A stretch of 64,000 nucleotides of DNA, taken from positions 1 through 64,000 of the forward strand of contig VBAW01000018.1 of NCBI GenBank assembly GCA_005888635.1. The letters are read 5' to 3'. Origin of the DNA: Candidatus Bathyarchaeota archaeon (GTDB lineage: Archaea > Thermoproteota > Bathyarchaeia > 40CM-2-53-6). Both the position numbers and the translations under genes were made by a program. Below are positions 58,741-64,000 of this stretch, piece after piece (the stretch's first letter is position 1; each line of letters begins with the position of its first letter). The notes under the pieces were generated by a model. That model did no database searches, was not told the origin of the DNA, and worked only from the letters and a program-made list of their open reading frames with translations.

Positions 58741-61700
58741 ATGCTCGCCGTCAGGCTTCTACTCACGTTCGCCATCGTCTTCTCACTCGTAAGTCTTCCC
58801 AGCGTCCTGTCCAGCAACGTCTTTCTTCCGAAGATCCCGGTTGTGAGGGCGCAACAGGAGACGAGTGCTGGGTTATGGTATCCTGCGGGCGCTCAGGAGC
58901 AGACCCTGTCTATCAGCCAAGGTGACGGTGCTGTCAGTACCCAAGTTAGCTGGTTGCTGACAAACCAGGTCGACAGCGAAGACTGGCCACTAACCGCAAC
59001 CCAACAGGGAGCAAGCACGGTAAACTGCTCAGGTAACGCGAATGTTCTCTGCAGCCTCCCGGTGCCTGACCATGGATACTTCGAGATCGAGTTCAACCTT
59101 GCAAACGTTCTCTGGAGCATACCGATGCAGTACGGTAACAGTGCGGCAGGTATTGAGCTACGTCAAGGAATAGCCCATCTTTTCAACAAAGCGAGCTTCG
59201 CGGCGAACAACCCTGCATGCCTTAGCACAGTATGCAATCCCAACGATTCTCCTATCCCAGTCTGTACTATCACTGCTGGTTGCGGTAACGGTGGACTACC
59301 GGCGGCCAACCCGTGCGGCTGGGACACCAAGTACGCAGAGTCAAGCACGACTAACTGCGTTGTTGGTGCTCCTGGTGGTTCTGCCTACAACTGTAGCTTC
59401 AGCGCAGCTTGTCCCACCGGCGTCCCGACTGGGACGACAACTTTCGCTTGGCAGGCTCAGATAGGCAGTCCAGACTTTTGCGCCGCTGCACAGCACTTCA
59501 TCACCGCTTTCGCTGACGCTAACATTACAGGTGTCACGACCAACGCGAACTGTGAACTCGCCGCTCCTCCGGGTGGCTGGCCTTCACCCGTCACCGCTAT
59601 CAACACATCAGGAAACTGTGTATCCGCTGGACTCGCCACTGCGAACACTTGCGCTTTCGTCCGCACCACTGAACCCCGGAAGAGTCTGGGTGAAGGCCTT
59701 GCCCAGAATATTTGCGCGCTCTTCTCGCCCGCTTGGGGCGCGTGGACCACCCTTGCCGGCCAACCATTCTCGTGCGACAATTCAAACACGGGAACTGGCA
59801 ACGCTGCGTGTGGCGGTGGCTCATGCCCATTCCTCCAGGAGGTGGAGGGATCGATCGGCCAATTCTGCGGATTCAACCCACCTCCCCAAGGTGTCCCTAA
59901 CAAGTGTTGGGGATTCGGAACATTCGGCTTTGGACAAGTCTTCCCATTCGACAGCACATTATATTTCGAATATAACAGCAACTTCGCTTCTTACATTTTA
60001 GGCTCGCCGTGCATCAGCACCACGGTGTCCTCCTACTCAGCGGCCAACTACATGTCTGTCTGCAGTCCCATCTACGATAGTTTGAGTTCGGCGATGGAGT
60101 TTGCAACATGCCTCGCCTCGCCGAGTACAACCGCCCCAGATCCTACTTTGGGCAACGCCTCACCCACGTTCGCCAACTGTTCGGGTGCAGCGGTCTCGGG
60201 GGGCACGGGTGCGACGACATGCATCGGGGCTAGTCCAAGCTGCGGCTCCATCAGCGCGGGTTATCAGGCAGAGGATTACTTCGGTAGCCGCGCTTTCACG
60301 ATACCTGTCTGGACTGGCGTTGACATTGAAGCTCGCTCCAGTAACTGGCCGCTAGGCAACGCGACATCACCGGGCTTTATCACAGCATTCGGCGGCGGCT
60401 ACTCGCCGCAAGCAAACATCTGGGAATGGCTCGACGCTTATAGTCCCAATCCAGCGGTTGCAGGTACGTTACGTCAGAGCTTCCTGACGACAGTCGGTAA
60501 CCTCAACCCGTTCGACTTCAACACCATCTGGGAATCCTATCTTCTAAGCACGATTTACGACGGGCTCTTCGTTCAAAACCCGATGTGCGTCGCTCCACAT
60601 AACTTTGTTGGAGCTGCTATCGATCAGTGCGCTTCGAATTTCCAGTACATTGACTGGATGACGACCAGCCACAGCTTCCTATGCTACCCCGGAGGACCTG
60701 GTTGCTCCTCAACAAACATTGGCTACGGGAATTCTACCTATTTTGCGAACACTGCTGCAGTCGTTCGTCTAACCATGAATCGAAGCAATCATTGGCAGGA
60801 CGGCGGTCCCGTCACTGCTTGGGACGTAAAGTACAGCTACACCAATCTCAACGCCACTGGCGCCTTCCAGGCTACATCGCTCTCTAATGTTGCTCACATT
60901 AACGTCTTGGACGAGTTCACTGTGGACCTTAACCTCAAGGCTAAGGGTCCGTTCACTGAGCTCTTCCTTGGCGGTATCACCATAATTCCAGGCCACATCT
61001 GGTCTGCTTGTGGTGCGAGCACTTGGAACAGCGGCGTAACTGGCAAGGACATTTCTGGAACTAACATCGTCACTGCTCCTGAGGACACTTGCATCGGAGC
61101 ATTCGGCGCGCCCAACATTGTCACTGTCGGTGGTACGCGTGCTGACAGTCCAACCTTCGACCCTGTCACGAACAACTTCCTCATCGGATCTAGCGCATTC
61201 ACATGCCAGAGCATCGGCGGCACGGGTCACCCGACAGTCGGCACGATCGGAGGAGGCTGCAGTGTGGACAATACTCAGTCTCCGGCCTTCGGGCTCAACG
61301 ACTTCACACTGACTAGGACAGGTTGTACCCTGACATCGACCGGGACTACGTGTGGTGTTGCAGGCTCAAATACCGACTACTTCCGGAGTAGCGGAGCACT
61401 AGCATCATACGTCTGGTCTGGCGATATTGGTTCTGGCAGCACTGACTTTTCGAAAGTGTTGACCGTTAACAGTTGTCACTCTACAAGCCCCTCAGCTAAC
61501 TGTCCGCACTGGGCACAGGGCATCGGTAACCCGGGCGGCACAGGCACCAACCCTGTTGGTCTCAGCCAACGTTTGAAGGTCAACTCGTACAAGGGAGTAA
61601 GCTGGATTGGCTTCTCAACAGAGAAGACAACCGGCACACAACTGATCCTAGCTTGCAAAGCAGGGTACACGATTCCAGGAACAACAATCACACCATGCAC

Positions 61701-61902
61701 GGCAACCAATGCAGGATGGACGGGCACCGTCCTACCGGGCATCGGAGGATACGCTTCAACACTCTACGAGGTGGGCAGCACAGTCCTGAGCACAAGCACA
61801 TCGACACTAGCGCCGGCTAGCCCTGCAGGTGGACCTTACGCGAACTGCGCAGCGCCGATAGGATCAGGCTCAGCCTATCCCAACGGCGGATACGACTGCT
61901 AG
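58741..61902 (+). CDS. ABC-type peptide solute-binding protein (family 5-like), very Cys-rich
   Basis: Signal peptide; YFEIEFNLANVLWSIPMQYGNSAAGIELRQGIAHLFNKASF, MNRSNHWQDGGPVTAWDVKYSYTNL; followed by permease. Confidence 0.8.
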   Translation: MLAVRLLLTFAIVFSLVSLPSVLSSNVFLPKIPVVRAQQETSAGLWYPAGAQEQTLSISQGDGAVSTQVSWLLTNQVDSEDWPLTATQQGASTVNCSGNANVLCSLPVPDHGYFEIEFNLANVLWSIPMQYGNSAAGIELRQGIAHLFNKASFAANNPACLSTVCNPNDSPIPVCTITAGCGNGGLPAANPCGWDTKYAESSTTNCVVGAPGGSAYNCSFSAACPTGVPTGTTTFAWQAQIGSPDFCAAAQHFITAFADANITGVTTNANCELAAPPGGWPSPVTAINTSGNCVSAGLATANTCAFVRTTEPRKSLGEGLAQNICALFSPAWGAWTTLAGQPFSCDNSNTGTGNAACGGGSCPFLQEVEGSIGQFCGFNPPPQGVPNKCWGFGTFGFGQVFPFDSTLYFEYNSNFASYILGSPCISTTVSSYSAANYMSVCSPIYDSLSSAMEFATCLASPSTTAPDPTLGNASPTFANCSGAAVSGGTGATTCIGASPSCGSISAGYQAEDYFGSRAFTIPVWTGVDIEARSSNWPLGNATSPGFITAFGGGYSPQANIWEWLDAYSPNPAVAGTLRQSFLTTVGNLNPFDFNTIWESYLLSTIYDGLFVQNPMCVAPHNFVGAAIDQCASNFQYIDWMTTSHSFLCYPGGPGCSSTNIGYGNSTYFANTAAVVRLTMNRSNHWQDGGPVTAWDVKYSYTNLNATGAFQATSLSNVAHINVLDEFTVDLNLKAKGPFTELFLGGITIIPGHIWSACGASTWNSGVTGKDISGTNIVTAPEDTCIGAFGAPNIVTVGGTRADSPTFDPVTNNFLIGSSAFTCQSIGGTGHPTVGTIGGGCSVDNTQSPAFGLNDFTLTRTGCTLTSTGTTCGVAGSNTDYFRSSGALASYVWSGDIGSGSTDFSKVLTVNSCHSTSPSANCPHWAQGIGNPGGTGTNPVGLSQRLKVNSYKGVSWIGFSTEKTTGTQLILACKAGYTIPGTTITPCTATNAGWTGTVLPGIGGYASTLYEVGSTVLSTSTSTLAPASPAGGPYANCAAPIGSGSAYPNGGYDC

Positions 61903-62077
61903 GGGACTACCGAAGAAAGGCAGGAAATCCTCTGTTTCTTGGGATTCTACGTAATAGGATTGACCACGTTCTTGGGAGAGTGAACGGGGGCAAGCACCAA
62001 ATAAACGATGAACTTCGATCTTCTCGGTGTGAAAAACGACCCTTCGCTCTTTCCTGCTGAAAAGACTCGCATACACT

Positions 62078-63040
62078 GTGTTTCTGATTTTCGCAATCAT
62101 GATCGTAAACTGGATTATTTTCGAGGGGATTCCAGGACAGAACGGTGCACAGGCGTTTCTTACAGGCAGTCCCCGGATAGCTCAAAACCCGCAGGCAGTC
62201 GCGAATCTCTGCGCGCTGTGGCAATGTCACGCCTCACGCACTGACCAGTTTGTCTCCTACATTCACAATATGCTCACGTTCCAGTTTGGAAACTCTTACC
62301 AAAACGGCCAGCCCATCTCTACACAGGTCATAGCACAAGGAAGACTTCAGAATACTCTGTTGCTGCTCGGAGTGTCTACCATCCTCGGTATCATCATCGG
62401 CGCAGTCCTTGGAATTGTCTCAGCCAGCAGACGAAGCTCCATTCTAGACAAGCTTAACGTATCCGCTTCGATCACGACCTCTGCCCTTCCGACGTTCTGG
62501 ATTGGTCTGTTATTCATTCTCGTCTTCGCCTTGGGTCTGGGCTGGTTTCCCTCAGGCGGCCTTCAGCCAGCGTCTTGGACTATCCCAGGCAATCTTCCGA
62601 GCATTCTCACCCAGATCCTCGTCCGTATACAGTTCTTCTTCCTACCCTCGGTCACGTTGACGCTGATCTCCTACGGCGGCTTTGTGCTCTTGACGAGAGC
62701 CACGATGATGGAGGCACTAACCGAAGACTACATTCTAACAGCGAGAGCCAAGGGGCTGTCTCAAAGAGTGATACTCTTCCGGCATGCTTTCAAGAACGCT
62801 TCACTCCCAGTGATAACTGCTAGCGCGCTCGCATTCGGCGGCATTCTTTCAGGTGCGATCATAACTGAGACTGTCTTCGCCTGGCCCGGACTCGGCTTCT
62901 GGCTCTTTCAAGCGGTAGAGGTGAAGGACTATCCTGTCATGCAGGCGATGTTCTATCTGATATCGCTCACTGTTGTCGCTGCTAACTTCATCTCAGATAT
63001 TGTCTACGGGATCGTTGATCCTCGGATCCGGTATGAGTAG
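62078..63040 (+). CDS. ABC transporter permease (DppB/OppB family); true N-terminus uncertain
   Basis: RRSSILDKLNVSASITTSALPTFWIGLLFILVF, LTEDYILTARAKGLSQRVILFRHAFKNASLPV, AWPGLGFWLFQAVEVKDYPVMQ. Confidence 0.9.
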   Translation: MFLIFAIMIVNWIIFEGIPGQNGAQAFLTGSPRIAQNPQAVANLCALWQCHASRTDQFVSYIHNMLTFQFGNSYQNGQPISTQVIAQGRLQNTLLLLGVSTILGIIIGAVLGIVSASRRSSILDKLNVSASITTSALPTFWIGLLFILVFALGLGWFPSGGLQPASWTIPGNLPSILTQILVRIQFFFLPSVTLTLISYGGFVLLTRATMMEALTEDYILTARAKGLSQRVILFRHAFKNASLPVITASALAFGGILSGAIITETVFAWPGLGFWLFQAVEVKDYPVMQAMFYLISLTVVAANFISDIVYGIVDPRIRYE

Positions 63041-63263
63041 GATAATCAGTCAGCAACCGGGACGAGAGGCCGACCGATGACGGGGGCAACTCGCTCTTGG
63101 GAATTAGCTAAATAAATTTCGAAGTCACTGACCATCCCCAATACTCAATCTAGTGTCTTGGGGCTTTTCGACCCATCAGATAGTGATCGCGATGGATAGC
63201 TTCGTCGAGAGGACTCCAACCGATAAACTTAACATGCGAATGTGAGAGGCTAAGGCGGGTAGT

Positions 63264-64000
63264 ATGCCTACTGTCAGGCTTCTACTCACCTTTGCCATCG
63301 TTTTCTCACTGGTCAGTCTTCCCAGTGTCCTGTCGAACAACTTGTATTTTCCAAGTATTTCTCTGGTGAGAGCTCAACAAGAGACGACATCTGGAGCATG
63401 GTATCCTGCAGGTGCCCAAGAGCAGACCCTGTCTATCAGCCAGGGTGACGGTGCTAGCATTACCCAAGTCAACTGGCTGTTGACAAACCAGGTCGACAGC
63501 GAAGACTGGCCACTAACCGCAACCCAGCAAGGAGCAAGCACAGTAAACTGTGGAGGTAGCACCACGATAATCTGCAGTGCGCCCGTTCCTGACCATGGAT
63601 ACTTTGAGATCGAGTTCAACCTCGCTAACGTGCTTTGGGGTGTCCCCATGCAGTACGGTAACAGCGCGGCAGGGGTCGAGCTTCGCCAGGGGATAGCTCA
63701 TCTTATCAACAAACAAAGCTTCACAGCGAACAATGCCGCGTGCTTGGGCATAGCATGCGTCCCTAATGATCAACCGATACCTGTCTGCACAATATCAGTC
63801 GGCTGTACAAACGGTGGGCTCTACGCAGCCAACCCGTGTGGATGGGATACGAAGTACACCGAGTCCAGCTCGACGAACTGCGTCGTGGGCGCTCCGGGTG
63901 GTACCTCCTACAACTGTAACTTCAGTACCACATGTCCCACCGGAACTGTCACTGGCACTACCACCTTCCCGTGGCAAGCTCAGATCGGCAGCCCTGACTT
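63264..64000 (+). CDS. Second ABC-type peptide solute-binding protein, paralog of 58741-61902; runs off window end
   Basis: ATG at 63264: MPTVRLLLTFAIVFSLVSLPSVLSNNLYFPSISLVRAQQETTSGAWYPAGAQEQTLSISQGDGASITQVNWLLTNQVDSEDWPLTATQQGASTVNC... Confidence 0.85.
   Translation, partial: MPTVRLLLTFAIVFSLVSLPSVLSNNLYFPSISLVRAQQETTSGAWYPAGAQEQTLSISQGDGASITQVNWLLTNQVDSEDWPLTATQQGASTVNCGGSTTIICSAPVPDHGYFEIEFNLANVLWGVPMQYGNSAAGVELRQGIAHLINKQSFTANNAACLGIACVPNDQPIPVCTISVGCTNGGLYAANPCGWDTKYTESSSTNCVVGAPGGTSYNCNFSTTCPTGTVTGTTTFPWQAQIGSPD

Noticed and set aside
58893-61742. Long minus-strand and alternate-frame ORFs inside the SBP gene (e.g. 59457-59981, 60769-61230)
   Set aside because: Overlap a gene with clear signal peptide and SBP motifs; translations are low-complexity shadows.
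1-64000. CRISPR array, transposase, integrase or prophage
   Set aside because: No regularly spaced direct repeats or recognisable mobile-element proteins; the closest repeats are the three TTGACGGC motifs and the SBP paralogs.

Overview
The window looks archaeal: purS/purQ/purL-type FGAM synthase, PAC2 and HTH_10-type genes, dense operons with 4-nt overlaps, and TATA-like boxes close to starts. A soil-type Thermoproteota/Nitrososphaeria-like lineage is my inference only. The core is a minus-strand purine/C1-folate cluster (purM-purC-purE-5-FCL-[GNAT]-folD-purN-[NTase]-[HIT]-purD-purF-purL-[three small membrane proteins]-purQ-purS, about 25.2-38.6 kb) preceded by Pit/DUF47 phosphate transport. 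A split purH lies elsewhere (53.8-55.5 kb). Other content: coaBC, ctaB, an ogt-type methyltransferase, a rhomboid protease, ABC transporters, PP2C phosphatase, peptide-type ABC substrate-binding proteins, two orphan DNA methyltransferases, four divergent Pol-beta-type nucleotidyltransferases and a GHKL ATPase. Most interesting observations: (1) three tiny Gly-rich membrane proteins translationally coupled between purQ and purL, one apparently starting with CTG; (2) a m4C-type MTase / NTase / GHKL-ATPase neighbourhood resembling prokaryotic MORC/MutL-like R-M loci; (3) a decayed mercury/metal locus with a stand-alone MerA C-terminal CC tail, a core-only MerB and a cupredoxin fragment; (4) a repeated TTGACGGC operator-like motif around an HTH gene and a zinc microprotein that has an in-frame TGA; (5) a shared promoter plus TM module on two unlinked secreted-protein genes; (6) duplicated, very Cys-rich solute-binding proteins. 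Several ORFs are disrupted (YCII, a DUF1579-like paralog, a SAM methyltransferase, an OppB-type permease, a HAD hydrolase); real decay and assembly error cannot be separated from one sequence. No rRNA, convincing tRNA, CRISPR array or transposase was found.
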